A stretch of 51,689 bases of DNA from SZUA-430 sp964638635 (GTDB lineage Bacteria; Pseudomonadota; Alphaproteobacteria; Micropepsales; Micropepsaceae), in assembly GCA_964638635.1 (NCBI GenBank), contig CAZXAQ010000022.1:1-51689 (forward strand), written 5' to 3'. The notes below the pieces were generated by a model. That model worked only from the letters and a program-made list of their open reading frames with translations, had not been told where the DNA came from and did no database searches. Of the stretch, positions 1 through 8,743 are shown piece after piece (position 1 is the first letter of the stretch; each line of letters begins with the position of its first letter). The position numbers and the translations under genes were made by a program.

Positions 1-155
1 AAAAGTCATCACGGCTTTCGAAAAGAGAACAAGTGTGCAACGGCTGGACGCTTACCGAGGTTGAGCGAACGATGCAGATTCAGAAATCGGGAGGGCAAGA
101 TAAAAGCGGTGACACTATGTGTCGCCTAAGTCGTTGTCTGCACATCCAAGCCCAT

Positions 156-181
156 GGTGCCATCGCCGCGGCGATGGCACC
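156..181. repeat. Perfect 26-bp palindrome upstream of the relaxase (candidate oriT or operator)
   Basis: The two 13-base arms (GGTGCCATCGCCG and its exact complement) meet with no spacer. A further copy of TGGCACC follows four bases later, giving a direct repeat of the outer arm. The palindrome ends about 100 bases before the chosen start of the relaxase gene. Relaxase genes commonly lie beside their origin of transfer, and such origins carry inverted repeats next to the nick site; it could equally be an operator for the relaxase gene. No known nick consensus was recognised. The remaining 5' sequence of the window (1-278) holds no convincing gene. Confidence 0.55.
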
Positions 182-278
182 GAAGTGGCACCAAGGGGTT
201 TTGCGATCTGAATCTGTGCCCGGCCTTGCGCGCCGCGGGAGAGGGACCAATATCTACGGCGGTGAGAGTTGGTCCGAG

Positions 279-2258
279 ATGCGCCGCGACGACGAGTTCG
301 AACCTAAACTTGGCAAGACCCGGACGCGAGACGGGGCGCGTGCGCCGCGCTACCTGCAGAGCGTCCTGCGCGCGGCGGCGTTCGCGAGCGGCCGGACGCT
401 CGGACGCACCGGCAGCAGACGACGGTTCGATGGGAGCCGTATAGGACTTGGCGCGGGCTCCGGCCGTGTGTTGCGCGACCGTCATGCCGGATTCCGGGCA
501 CGGCGCGTGGTCATCAAGGCGCGGATCGTCAAGATCGGGGCGCGAGGTCTCAAGGCCGCGAGATTGCATCTGCGCTACATCCAGCGCGACGGCGTTACGC
601 GCGAGGGCACGCCCGGCGAACTCTACGACGCGACCGGCGACCGAACGGACGGCAAAGAATTTGTCGAACGGGCTGAGGGCGACCGGCATCACTTCCGTTT
701 CATTGTCGCGGCCGAAGACGGGGTCGAGTACGAAGACCTGAAGCCGTTTACGCGGCGGCTGATGGCCCGGATGGAGGAAGACCTTGGCACGAAGCTCGAT
801 TGGGTCGCGGTCGATCACTTCAATACCGGTCAGCCGCATACCCACATCGTGGCGCGGGGCAAAGACGATCAAGGGCAAGACCTGGTGATTGCCCGCGAAT
901 ACATCTCGCATGGGATGCGTGAGCGCGCAGTCGAGATCGTGACGCTCGACCTCGGCCCGCGAACAGACCTTGAGATCGAACAGCGGCTCACGATCGAGGT
1001 GGGCCAAGACCGGTTGACCAGCATCGACCGGCAGCTCCTCCGCGAGGCGGTGGCGCATGGTGTGGTCGAACTTGGCGCTGACGCGGGAGATGCGTATGGA
1101 AGGTTTCGGCAGATGTTGCGCGCCGGGCGCCTGCAACATTTGCGACGGCTCGGACTTGCGGAGGAATTGGCGCCCGGGAGATGGAAGCTCTCGGCGGATG
1201 CAGAGCCGACGTTGCGGCGGATGGGCGAGCGCGACGACATCATCAAGACGATGCATCGTGCGCTCAAGGACGCACACATCGCTCGTGCCCCGGCGGATTG
1301 CGTGATCTTCGATACGCGCGGCTCGGCCCAACTTATCGGCCGAGTCCTTGAACGTGGGCTGCACGATGCAAACGAACGGCACTATCTGATCGTCGATGGC
1401 GTCGATGGGCGATCCCATTGGGTCGACATTGGGACGGGCGAGGCCGTCGATGCCGTGCGGCGGGGTTCGATCGTTTCGGTCGGACCACGCCAAGCCGAGC
1501 CGCGGCCGGCAGACAGGACGATCGCCGAGATAGCGGCGCGAAATGACGGGCGCTACAGCGCCGTGCTGCATAGCGCAGCTGATCCGGCGGCGAGTGACGA
1601 ATTTGTGGCGGCGAACGTGCGCAGGTTAGAGGCGCTGCGGCGCGCTGGCATTGGCGAGCGGAGCTTGGAGGGTGTCTGGACGGTGCCCGCGAACTATCTG
1701 GAAGCCGCGCGAAGCTTCGAGCAGAAGCGTGCGCGCGAGGCGCCGGTGAACGTCGAGATATTGTCGCCGGCATCGCTTGAAAAACTACCGACGGCTGATG
1801 CGGCGACATGGTTGGACAGGCAGTTGGTTGGAGAAGAGAAGGCAAGCGTTCGCGATGCGGGATTCGGGCGAGAAGTGAAGAACGCGCTTGCACAGCGCCG
1901 GCAGCGGCTGTTGGCGCAAGGGCTTGCTGACGAGCGCCAAGGTGAAACGATCTATCGCGCCGACGTGCTTGCCGTCCTTCGCCGGCGCGAACTGCTTCGC
2001 GTCGCGGCGCAAACGTCAGGTGAGTTGCAATTGCCCTACGCCGAGTTCGGCGGGGCGGCGCGGGTTGAGGGGAAATATGTGAAGCGGCTCGATCTCGTCA
2101 GCGGCCGCTTCGCGGTGATCGCGCGGGCGCGGGATTTCACGCTGGTGCCGTGGCGGCCGGTGCTCGATCGCAGTATCGGGAAGACGGTCAGTGGGATCGT
2201 ACGCGGCGCCACGATCTCTTGGGGTTTCCAGAGGCAAAGGAATCCATGGTCGCCATAG
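279..2258 (+). CDS. DUF3363 / VirD2-like conjugative relaxase
   Basis: This is the DNA-nicking relaxase that would process oriT and lead the transferred strand through the conjugation channel, via the TraG coupling protein at 27.2 kb. The reading frame is open from position 33, but the ATG at 279 gives the usual family N terminus (MRRDDEFEPKLGK), so I chose it; the product is 659 aa. The HUH-type metal site is visible as DHFNTGQPHTHIV (His about 180, 187 and 189), with a nearby Tyr in LRYIQRDG (about residue 100) as candidate nucleophile. The C terminus carries the family ending FTLVPWRPVLDR...SGIVRG, so the gene looks full length. A decayed relative of its C-terminal third lies at 6263-6833. 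The start could also lie upstream, as the region before 279 has no stop in frame. Confidence 0.9.
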   Translation: MRRDDEFEPKLGKTRTRDGARAPRYLQSVLRAAAFASGRTLGRTGSRRRFDGSRIGLGAGSGRVLRDRHAGFRARRVVIKARIVKIGARGLKAARLHLRYIQRDGVTREGTPGELYDATGDRTDGKEFVERAEGDRHHFRFIVAAEDGVEYEDLKPFTRRLMARMEEDLGTKLDWVAVDHFNTGQPHTHIVARGKDDQGQDLVIAREYISHGMRERAVEIVTLDLGPRTDLEIEQRLTIEVGQDRLTSIDRQLLREAVAHGVVELGADAGDAYGRFRQMLRAGRLQHLRRLGLAEELAPGRWKLSADAEPTLRRMGERDDIIKTMHRALKDAHIARAPADCVIFDTRGSAQLIGRVLERGLHDANERHYLIVDGVDGRSHWVDIGTGEAVDAVRRGSIVSVGPRQAEPRPADRTIAEIAARNDGRYSAVLHSAADPAASDEFVAANVRRLEALRRAGIGERSLEGVWTVPANYLEAARSFEQKRAREAPVNVEILSPASLEKLPTADAATWLDRQLVGEEKASVRDAGFGREVKNALAQRRQRLLAQGLADERQGETIYRADVLAVLRRRELLRVAAQTSGELQLPYAEFGGAARVEGKYVKRLDLVSGRFAVIARARDFTLVPWRPVLDRSIGKTVSGIVRGATISWGFQRQRNPWSP

Positions 2259-2400
2259 TGTCCGAACCAAGTTGCTAACCACAGCCGCCGTCGAGAACCT
2301 GCACTATCTGCCCCAAAGGCCTCCGCTGCCAACAGGTTGAGCACGCGCGTTCAACTGCACGTCCCGAATGATTGACTAAATCCGTTGACCGCTATCGATC

Positions 2401-2811
2401 TCAGCTCGTCGCGCCACCATTGAAATGCTTCAGCACTCTCTCCACCGTGTCACTTGCCGGCATCTGACCGCCGGGTGTGAGCGTGTCGATTACACCTGGC
2501 AACGTTTGCGAGAGATTTGCGAGCAGCTGGTCTTTGTTCAGACCCGCGCTTTGTGCGAGCTGATCAAGATGCGCGGCACCGAGCACAGATTGCAACTGGT
2601 CAGGCGAAATCGGCAAGTTCGCACCCGTGCCGATCCATGATTGGATTACATTCGCGAGTCCCGCTGCTTCGAATTTTTGCATGAGGCCGCTCATGCCCTG
2701 CGCGGCGTCCGTACCAAGCACCCCCTGCACGGTTGCCATGAGTCCCGTACCGCTACGGCCGGATTCTGCGGAAGTTCCCAGCGCCGCTACAACTTGATCG
2801 AGGATTCCCAT
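2401..2811 (-). CDS. YidB family protein (DUF937)
   Basis: A 136-aa protein starting MGILDQVVAALG, the typical start of YidB/DUF937 proteins. It shows the family features: a Gly/Ala-rich N-terminal helix, LMQKFEAAGL, a central SWIGTGANLPISPDQLQ segment and a C-terminal LPGVIDTLTPGGQMP segment. The ATG at 2811 has GGAG about 10 bases upstream; the frame stays open further upstream but that part looks non-coding. No signal peptide or membrane segment is seen. The cellular role of the family is not established. It lies in the same direction as, and 71 bases downstream of, the PsiF-repeat gene, so the two may be co-transcribed. Confidence 0.85.
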   Translation of the reverse strand: MGILDQVVAALGTSAESGRSGTGLMATVQGVLGTDAAQGMSGLMQKFEAAGLANVIQSWIGTGANLPISPDQLQSVLGAAHLDQLAQSAGLNKDQLLANLSQTLPGVIDTLTPGGQMPASDTVERVLKHFNGGATS

Positions 2812-2882
2812 TTGTTGCCATCTCCAAAGAAAGGCGGGCCGACGCTTCAACCCGACGCGTCCGGCCGCCGTTGTTGCAATTG

Positions 2883-3473
2883 TCAGTGCAGCGGTGCTTT
2901 CTCGTCTTTGGCAGCGCGGTTGCCGGCAGCCTTTGCGTCCGCTTCGCACATATAGCTGCTTGCTTTGGTCTTGCCGTACTCGCTGTAGCCTGCGTAGTGA
3001 TAGACCTTCGAAGAACCGTTCACCCAAACAACGGTCGCACTCGGGCAATGCGCTTGAGCTTGGCTTGCGCCCGCAAACTGATTGCCGGCAAGCGATGCGG
3101 CGGACGTGACGCCCGCGGGCTTCGCATGTGTTGCCACGGCGGCAAGCGGCGTGCCTGCCGTGCTGTGCCAACCCGCTTTCGCAGGTGCCGTCGGCAGTGC
3201 GGAGACGATCGCCGGTGCAGGAACAGGCGCGAGGCTAGCTTGCGGCGACGTCGCGGCGGTCGATTTGCCAGTGAGGCAAGATTTCATGAATGCTTTGCGA
3301 GCGGCACCATTTAGGGCTTGCGCCGTCGCCTTTGTGTTGCAGGTTTTCATGAGCGCCTTCTGATCGGCGGAGGTCGATGATGGCACCGTGGCGGCAAAGG
3401 CTGCCGATGTCAGCGACAACGCGATCGCGGCGCTTCCGGCGATGCGACAAGCAGTAGCGATGTTCATCTTCAC
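2883..3473 (-). CDS. Exported PsiF-repeat protein
   Basis: A 196-aa secreted protein. A signal peptide is clear (residues 1-27, ending AAFA), followed by one PsiF-type repeat (CNTKATAQALNGAARKAF...SCL, residues about 45-67) with its pair of Cys. Then comes an Ala/Pro-rich linker (about 75-135), and a C-terminal segment with two Cys (CPSATVVWVN...SSYMCEADAKAAG). PsiF is a phosphate-starvation-inducible protein of unknown function in E. coli; here there is one repeat rather than two, plus an added C-terminal module. The GTG at 3473 is preferred because AAGGAG sits seven bases before it. It is divergent from the response-regulator gene at 3963. Confidence 0.75.
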   Translation of the reverse strand: MKMNIATACRIAGSAAIALSLTSAAFAATVPSSTSADQKALMKTCNTKATAQALNGAARKAFMKSCLTGKSTAATSPQASLAPVPAPAIVSALPTAPAKAGWHSTAGTPLAAVATHAKPAGVTSAASLAGNQFAGASQAQAHCPSATVVWVNGSSKVYHYAGYSEYGKTKASSYMCEADAKAAGNRAAKDEKAPLH

Positions 3474-3962
3474 AACAAAGCTCCTTGGTTGATTGTGTGA
3501 GTGCCAATTTGCAGGCGGAACCTCGCAGCTGCGTGGCAGCGGTATTACCGATTGTTCATCACGCTAGCCGACGGAAAGACTCTGCGTGCAGTAGTCGTCG
3601 ATGTTGCGCCGGATCTAGGCCAGGGCGTGCTGAAACTGCCCGTGTCACGACCGTCTCTCGGATGTGCGTTCGAAGCTCGACCGCCTCAGCGTCCTCACCA
3701 GACTCAATCGGTCGATGCCGGGCGCGACTAGGGCTATATTGCAGCCCCGTTTCAGGCTCGTTGCGGGCGGGGCGCAAGACATCCGACCGTCTCGACGTAA
3801 TCGACCTCGTGACCGTCCGTCTTGCGCTGATGGCCAGCATGCGCGGCCGAGACGACTGGGTTCAATCGGGAGCGCTGTTATCCGGGCATCAGGACAAGCC
3901 CTTGCGTCAAGGGTGAGGTTAGAGGAACATCTAGGTAAACCAATTGCGCAACGGAAGCACAC
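3474..3962. other. 489-base intergenic region between divergent genes
   Basis: This stretch separates the minus-strand PsiF-repeat gene from the plus-strand response-regulator gene, so both promoters should lie in it. Open frames exist on both strands but have Arg/Ser/Cys-rich composition typical of out-of-frame GC-rich DNA, and none has a convincing start or recognisable domain. No tRNA, strong hairpin or repeat was noticed. Confidence 0.5.
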
Positions 3963-4646
3963 GTGAGCCGCCGCCTCCTTGTCGTTGAGGACGATCAGAG
4001 CACGCGCGATTATGTGGCCAACGGCTTCAAGGAGCTGGGCTGGACGGTGGAACGTCACGGCGATGGGCGCGACGGCCTGGCGCTCGCACGGCATGAGCCG
4101 TTCGATCTGATCATCCTGGATCGCAATCTGCCGGGTCTCGACGGCCTTGATCTCCTAAGAACAATCCGGGCGGCTGCCGTCGAAACCCCCGTCATTATTC
4201 TCTCTGCGATCGCGCAGGTAGACGAGCGCGTGAAGGGCCTGCGTGCGGGCGGCGACGACTACGTGACCAAACCGTTCCATTTCTCGGAGTTGCACGCCCG
4301 CGCCGACGTGGTCTTGAAGCGTAAGGCCCCGGCCGCATCGCAAAGTTCCTTCGCGTGCGCAGACTTGGCGATCGATCTTGCCAGCCGCCGGGTGACGCGC
4401 AACGGTCGCGAAATCCTCCTTTTGCCGCGCGAGTTTAAGCTGCTGGAATATCTCATGCGCCATAAGGAACAGGTTGTCACGCGCACGATGTTGCTGGAGC
4501 ACGTCTGGGACTACAGCAACGAACCGCATGCCAGCATCATCGACACGCACATCAGCCGTCTCCGCAAGAAGATCGACGACGGCTTTGACCGGCCGTTGCT
4601 CCAGACCGTACGTGGCGTCGGTTACCGCCTCTCGCCATCGCCCTGA
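3963..4646 (+). CDS. OmpR-family two-component response regulator
   Basis: A 227-aa response regulator: receiver domain (residues 3-115) followed by a winged-helix DNA-binding domain (about 130-225). Receiver landmarks are the acidic pair LVVEDD, the phospho-acceptor Asp53 in LIILDRNLPG, and Lys103 in VTKPF. The C-terminal domain shows LLPREFKLLEYL, HVWDY and VRGVGYRL, normal for OmpR/PhoB members. The start is GTG at 3963, giving MSRRLLVVEDD. The stop overlaps the start of the histidine-kinase gene by one base (TGATG), so the pair is translationally coupled. The signal is unknown. Confidence 0.93.
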   Translation: MSRRLLVVEDDQSTRDYVANGFKELGWTVERHGDGRDGLALARHEPFDLIILDRNLPGLDGLDLLRTIRAAAVETPVIILSAIAQVDERVKGLRAGGDDYVTKPFHFSELHARADVVLKRKAPAASQSSFACADLAIDLASRRVTRNGREILLLPREFKLLEYLMRHKEQVVTRTMLLEHVWDYSNEPHASIIDTHISRLRKKIDDGFDRPLLQTVRGVGYRLSPSP

Positions 4647-6004
4647 TGGGTCGCTTTTTCTTCTCCGGCCGTGACGCCCTCATTGCGCTTGGGGCGCTCG
4701 CTTTGGTCGCGCTGGCTTCGGTCGCGGCGTTTCTCTTCGTCGATGCGCGCGTCGAAGCAACCTTAAGCGCCCGCCAAGCCGCCGTCGTCGATTCCGAGTT
4801 GCGCTATCTGCAGATCGTCGATGCCGAGGAGGGACGCGAGACGCTTGTGCGTGTCGTCGCCCGCCGCGCCTCACTTCCCAATGACGACTTGCCCATTCAA
4901 GCGCTCATTGACCCCTCGAACCACTACTTGGCCGGTGACGTCGACTGGCCGTCCGGCGCCGTCACCGACGGTCGCTGGCGCCAGATCGAAACCAACAAGC
5001 GCAGCAACGGCGACGTCGTGACCGGCTTTGGCCGCGCGGTGACACTGCCAGACGGCGCCAAGATTCTGGTCGGCCGCGACCAAAGTGCCCAGCGGATTGT
5101 GAAGGCGGCGTTGGTCGAAGCCATCATGTCGACTTTGGCCGTTCTCCTGCTTGTTGCGACCGGCCTCGTGATCGTGCTGAACCGCCGCGTGTTGGGCCGC
5201 ATCGACGCGATCGTGAACGCGGCTCGCGGAATTATTGCCGGCAACCTGCACGATCGCGTCCCGCTGGAGGGCTCGAACAACGAGTTCGATCGGCTCAGCC
5301 ACGTGCTCAACACAATGCTGGAGCGCAACGAAACCCACATCGAGCAGATGCGGCTGGTGACGGAGGCCGTCGCGCACGATCTGCGCATGCCGCTGCAACG
5401 CGTGAAGGCGGGGCTCGAGCGCGTGCAGATATCGTGCAACGAGGCGGATCGCGATGACGCGCTCGCAAAAGCCGACAGCGAAATTGACAGCACGTTGGCA
5501 ACATTCAACGCGCTTCTGGAAATCACCCGCGCCGAATCCGGCATTGGCGTCGAAGGCTTCGAGGCTGTCGATCTCGCCGCCGTCGTCCGCAATGTGGTCG
5601 AACTGTTCGAGCCGCTCGCCGAAGACAAGTCGCAAACACTGACCGTCAAGATCCATCCTGTCTCGATCAAGGGGCAGGGAACATTGTTGCGTCAGACGCT
5701 AGGCAACTTGCTGCAGAACGCCATCAAGTTCTCACCCGACGGCGCCACCGTAGCCGTGCGGCTTCGCGACGAGAGCGGCTCGGTGGCGATCATAGTTGAA
5801 GACAATGGCCCCGGTATCCCCGAAGCCGACCTATCGACGGCGCTGCGCCCCTTCGGCCGGCTGACCAGGGACGCGGCGACGGACGGGAAGGGACTGGGAC
5901 TGGCGTTGGTGGCGGCGTGCGCCAAGCTGCACCGCGGTTCGGTGCGACTAGAGCCCGCAAATCCGGGTCTGCGCGTCGTTGTTGTTTTGCCCAAAGAGTC
6001 CTGA
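4646..6004 (+). CDS. HAMP-domain sensor histidine kinase
   Basis: A 452-aa membrane sensor kinase, partner of the upstream response regulator. Membrane segments lie at about 12-32 and 158-178, enclosing a periplasmic domain of about 125 residues. HAMP covers about 180-233. The dimerisation/phosphorylation site is AHDLRMPLQRV with His244; Met replaces the usual Thr/Ser two residues after Arg, a small departure in the motif that contacts phosphatase activity in related kinases. The ATPase domain has the N box (NLLQNAIKFSP), G1 (VEDNGPGIPE) and G2 (GKGLGLALV). Directly after its stop comes a remnant of a small secreted protein whose intact relative lies at 15851 near the other two-component pair. 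Confidence 0.92.
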   Translation: MGRFFFSGRDALIALGALALVALASVAAFLFVDARVEATLSARQAAVVDSELRYLQIVDAEEGRETLVRVVARRASLPNDDLPIQALIDPSNHYLAGDVDWPSGAVTDGRWRQIETNKRSNGDVVTGFGRAVTLPDGAKILVGRDQSAQRIVKAALVEAIMSTLAVLLLVATGLVIVLNRRVLGRIDAIVNAARGIIAGNLHDRVPLEGSNNEFDRLSHVLNTMLERNETHIEQMRLVTEAVAHDLRMPLQRVKAGLERVQISCNEADRDDALAKADSEIDSTLATFNALLEITRAESGIGVEGFEAVDLAAVVRNVVELFEPLAEDKSQTLTVKIHPVSIKGQGTLLRQTLGNLLQNAIKFSPDGATVAVRLRDESGSVAIIVEDNGPGIPEADLSTALRPFGRLTRDAATDGKGLGLALVAACAKLHRGSVRLEPANPGLRVVVVLPKES

Positions 6005-6029
6005 ACGCAAGTTCATACTCGTGTCAGGT

Positions 6030-6262
6030 GACTGCAGGGGGCGGCGCGCCTTCCCATGCCTCCTCGAAGCCGATCGGCTACGCGGCGCGTTGCACGCCGC
6101 TCGCGACGCAGTGGAAAACGGCCGAAGAAGCGAACGCCACGAACGCCCACCTCGGCAAAGCCAAAGCCGACGCCGGCAAGTCCGAGAAGCTTTGCGCCTC
6201 GACGAAGGCGGGGGACGCCAAAAAAGGTGCCGTGGGCCATGAGGCGGCGCTGAAACTGCTGG
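6030..6262 (+). pseudogene. Remnant of small secreted Cys-containing protein
   Basis: The translation in one frame reads YAARCTPLATQWKTAEEANATN, then LGKAKADAGKSEKLCAST and HEAALKLLG. This matches, motif for motif, the mature part of the protein at 15851-16168 (QCSSLASQWQTAEAAHMTNP, LGKAKADAAKGEKLCKST, YRAALKLLG). The signal peptide and start codon are missing; the frame simply runs out of the preceding kinase gene. Right after the conserved AALKLLG the reading frame passes into relaxase-like sequence, so the gene is broken at both ends. Confidence 0.75.
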
Positions 6263-6833
6263 GTGGGCACCCGGGAGCGGTTGGTCGAGCGGCAGGTTGA
6301 CGGGAGCTGGCGCGTCCCCAGCAATTTCCTGGAAACCGTCGACGTGCGCGACAGGCGGCGTGTCAGCGAAGCGCCGGTGGCCGTCGAAATCTTGTCCATC
6401 GCTCGAATCGATCAGCTGGCTACAGCTGATGGTGTTACATGGCTCGACCGGCAACTCCTCGGAGGCGACGGCGAAACACCAGTTCGAGCCTCCGGCTTCG
6501 GCGGTGAGGTGAAGGCTGCGCTCAAGCTGCGCGAACGGTGGTTGATCGAACAGAGGCTCGCGGAACCGAAAGGAGACAGCATCGCCTTCCGCGCCAACTT
6601 GCTCGCGATCCTGCGGCGGTGTGAACTCTGAAGGGTCGCCGTACAAGTCTGGCGCGAACTTGGCTTGCCCTACGCGGCGTTTGGCAGCGAACAACGGGTT
6701 GAAGGGAAGTACCACCGCGGCTCGATCTCGCGAGCGGGTCCTTTGCAATCATCGCGCGTGGGAAGGACTTTACGCTAGTACGCTGGCAGCCGGATTGGAT
6801 CGGAGCACTGGCAAGGTCCTCGCGGGTGTTGCC
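6263..6833 (+). pseudogene. Decayed C-terminal fragment of a DUF3363 relaxase
   Basis: Sequence read in successive frames aligns with the C-terminal third of the relaxase at 279-2258: WRVPSNFLE, APVAVEILS, DQLATADGVTWLDRQLLG, GFGGEVKAALKLRE, AILRRCEL, then RELGLPYAAFG, RLDLASGSFAIIARGKDFTLVRW and LDRSTGKVLAGVA. Lesions include an in-frame stop at 6629-6631 (after CEL), a one-base loss near 6716 and another frame change near 6790. The N-terminal two thirds, with the catalytic HUH motif, is absent. This is a relic of a second, related mobile element, or of a duplication of the present one. The 130 bases after it, up to 6965, show nothing recognisable. Confidence 0.8.
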
Positions 6834-6965
6834 ACAGAACGTCGAGTTTCAACGAGATGTAATCGGACGGCTAGGCTAGCGAAAGGTTCGTCCCCCAGAA
6901 TGTTGTGTCGATGGGACGCTGGAGGCGACGTTCAAAGGCCGGTATCCTGCGCCAAGAGGTTGGGT

Positions 6966-7646
6966 ATGTCTAAAGTCACGACGGCGCCGCAATTGATCGC
7001 GGCCCTGGTAGTTTGTCTTGCGATCGGTGCATCGACCTCGCTGGCAGCACCTGCGCCGAAGGCGTCGCCCAAAGACCGAATGTGCGCGACCGCAGCTGCC
7101 GAAGCGTTTGAATCGTTGACGGAGCACGCCGCGAACACCCGGTTCGCGCGCCTGTTGAGGGAGGCGCGGGCAACCTCGGCGACGGCGCAGCAGTGCGCTC
7201 GCACCATTGCTGGTCCAATCGCCTCGCAAGCAGATCGAGTCGCCGCCGCCGTGGGCCGATTCGGTGTTGATCGAAACCGTGCCGCGTTGGCCCTGAACGC
7301 CGTGGAAGGCTATCGGGTCTTTGTGTCGGTGCAGCCTCGTGGCGCGCATGACCTTCCGCTTGAGGTGGCGCTGCTTGACTACGCGGGTTTTCGGTATCAA
7401 GCGGCCGTGCATGCATCGCCGGTCCTCTGGACTGAAATGAGCAACGCCATCGACTTTGCAGATCAGCAATGGCGCGCAGCGTCGACGCGCGTCGCCGACA
7501 GTAAACTTCAATCGTCGTTCACAGCGGACTTGGCAGAGATGCGTTCGGCGGTGCAGACTACGAACGCCACGCTGGCCAAACGAGCCGTCGCGGCGGAGCT
7601 TCAGCATGTCGACGCCCTTGAGCAATACTTCGCGAGACATCGATAA
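6966..7646 (+). CDS. Exported protein of unknown function
   Basis: A 226-aa protein with a signal peptide (residues 1-28, hydrophobic core LIAALVVCLAIGA, likely cleavage after SLA). The mature part is Ala/Arg-rich and mostly helical in appearance, with two Cys near its N terminus (MCATAAAEAF and QQCARTIAG). I do not recognise a family. The ATG at 6966 is preferred because AGAGG lies just before it and because a signal peptide follows at once; the upstream open sequence belongs to the relaxase relic. It lies 48 bases before the membrane protein at 7695, in the same direction, so the two may form an operon. Confidence 0.6.
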   Translation: MSKVTTAPQLIAALVVCLAIGASTSLAAPAPKASPKDRMCATAAAEAFESLTEHAANTRFARLLREARATSATAQQCARTIAGPIASQADRVAAAVGRFGVDRNRAALALNAVEGYRVFVSVQPRGAHDLPLEVALLDYAGFRYQAAVHASPVLWTEMSNAIDFADQQWRAASTRVADSKLQSSFTADLAEMRSAVQTTNATLAKRAVAAELQHVDALEQYFARHR

Positions 7647-7694
7647 GGTCGACCCTCCAACGCGTCGAACCTTCGTCACCAACCAGGTGAATGC

Positions 7695-8462
7695 ATGAAC
7701 GGCGAGTCGACGCTCAGCAAGGTTCCGGCCGTCACGCTTGGGTTCTGGATCATCAAGATATTCGCAACAACCTTGGGCGAGACCGGTGGCGACACCGTGT
7801 CAATGACGATGAACCTGGGTTATCTCGCCGGCACCGCGATCTTTCTTGCAGCGCTGATCCTGCTCGTCGTGGTTCAGATACGTGCAAAGGTGTTTCACCC
7901 CTTTCTCTACTGGGCAACGATCATTGCATCGACGACGGCTGGAACGACGATGGCCGATTTTGCCGACCGCTCGCTGGGCATCGGTTACACGGGTGGATCG
8001 GCACTCCTGCTCATTTGCGTACTCGCGACGCTCGCCGCCTGGTACCGTGCCGAAGGCACGGTTCAAGTCGAAACAGTCAGCACGCCGAGAGTCGAAGCGT
8101 TCTATTGGACAGCAATCACGTTCTCGCAAACACTGGGTACCGCATTGGGAGATTGGATCGCCGACACAAGCGGGCTCGGGTACATGGGAGGCGCAATCGT
8201 GTTTGCGGCCGCACTCGCTGCCGTCGCCGGTGTGTATTTCTATACGACGGTGTCGCGCGTGCTGTTGTTCTGGGCAGCCTTTATCCTCACACGCCCTCTA
8301 GGAGCGACAGTCGGCGACTTTCTCGACAAGCCATTGGACCACGGTGGCCTCGCGCTGAGCCGCCCACTCGCGTCCGCGGTCCTCGCCGTGGTGATGGTGG
8401 CCTGCATTCTCATGTTTCCGCAGCGTGCGGGTGTGCATCCAAGCGCTTCGAAGCAGTCGTAG
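7695..8462 (+). CDS. Four-repeat membrane protein, COG4705-like
   Basis: A 255-aa integral membrane protein with about eight hydrophobic segments and no signal peptide. Four internal repeats are visible, each a membrane segment with Thr/Ser, Gly and Asp: ATTLGETGGDTVSMTMNLGY, ASTTAGTTMADFADRSLGIG, SQTLGTALGDWIADTSGLGY and TRPLGATVGDFLDKPLDHGG. The Gly-Asp pairs inside membrane helices suggest ion or metal handling; this is inference. The pattern matches what I know as the uncharacterised COG4705 membrane-anchored family. The ATG at 7695 is preceded by a weak AGG. It probably follows the exported protein in one transcript. Confidence 0.75.
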   Translation: MNGESTLSKVPAVTLGFWIIKIFATTLGETGGDTVSMTMNLGYLAGTAIFLAALILLVVVQIRAKVFHPFLYWATIIASTTAGTTMADFADRSLGIGYTGGSALLLICVLATLAAWYRAEGTVQVETVSTPRVEAFYWTAITFSQTLGTALGDWIADTSGLGYMGGAIVFAAALAAVAGVYFYTTVSRVLLFWAAFILTRPLGATVGDFLDKPLDHGGLALSRPLASAVLAVVMVACILMFPQRAGVHPSASKQS

Positions 8463-8743
8463 CGGACAGTGCGCCTGCGGGAAGCGTTGACCAACAAGGA
8501 TTCGGTTGGCGCTTCTAGATTTGCGCCGCTCGAACGCGTAGCGAGTTTGCGATCGCGCTGACCGAACTCAGAGCCCTCGCGGCAGCGGCGATGAAGGGTG
8601 ACCGCCGAGAAACGAACCAGCGTCCGCAGAAAGTACAACACCAACGACGGCGATCGGAGCAAGCGGCCGTCGGGTTGGTAACCGCCCCGTACGATACGAT
8701 TGAACCCCGCGAGGGCGACATGTTCCGTCGAGCGGATTGGACC

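Noticed and set aside
126..1571. Long open frame on the minus strand opposite the relaxase gene (481 codons)
   Set aside because: It is the complement of a well-supported relaxase with HUH motif; its translation has no recognisable domain and such mirror frames are common in GC-rich genes.
2812..3171. N-terminal extension of the YidB frame
   Set aside because: The extension is Arg/Cys-rich, overlaps the PsiF-repeat gene on the same strand and lacks a start signal; YidB proteins begin at MGILD.
3501..3731. Segment YYRLFITLADGKTLRAVVVDVA in the 3.5-3.9 kb gap that resembles ordinary protein
   Set aside because: The stretch is short, soon becomes Arg/Pro-rich, and no family or start signal was found; at most a decayed fragment.
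7691..8518. 275-codon open frame overlapping the four-repeat membrane protein in another frame
   Set aside because: Arg/His/Gly-rich translation without hydrophobic segments; the overlapping frame has clear membrane repeats and a family match.
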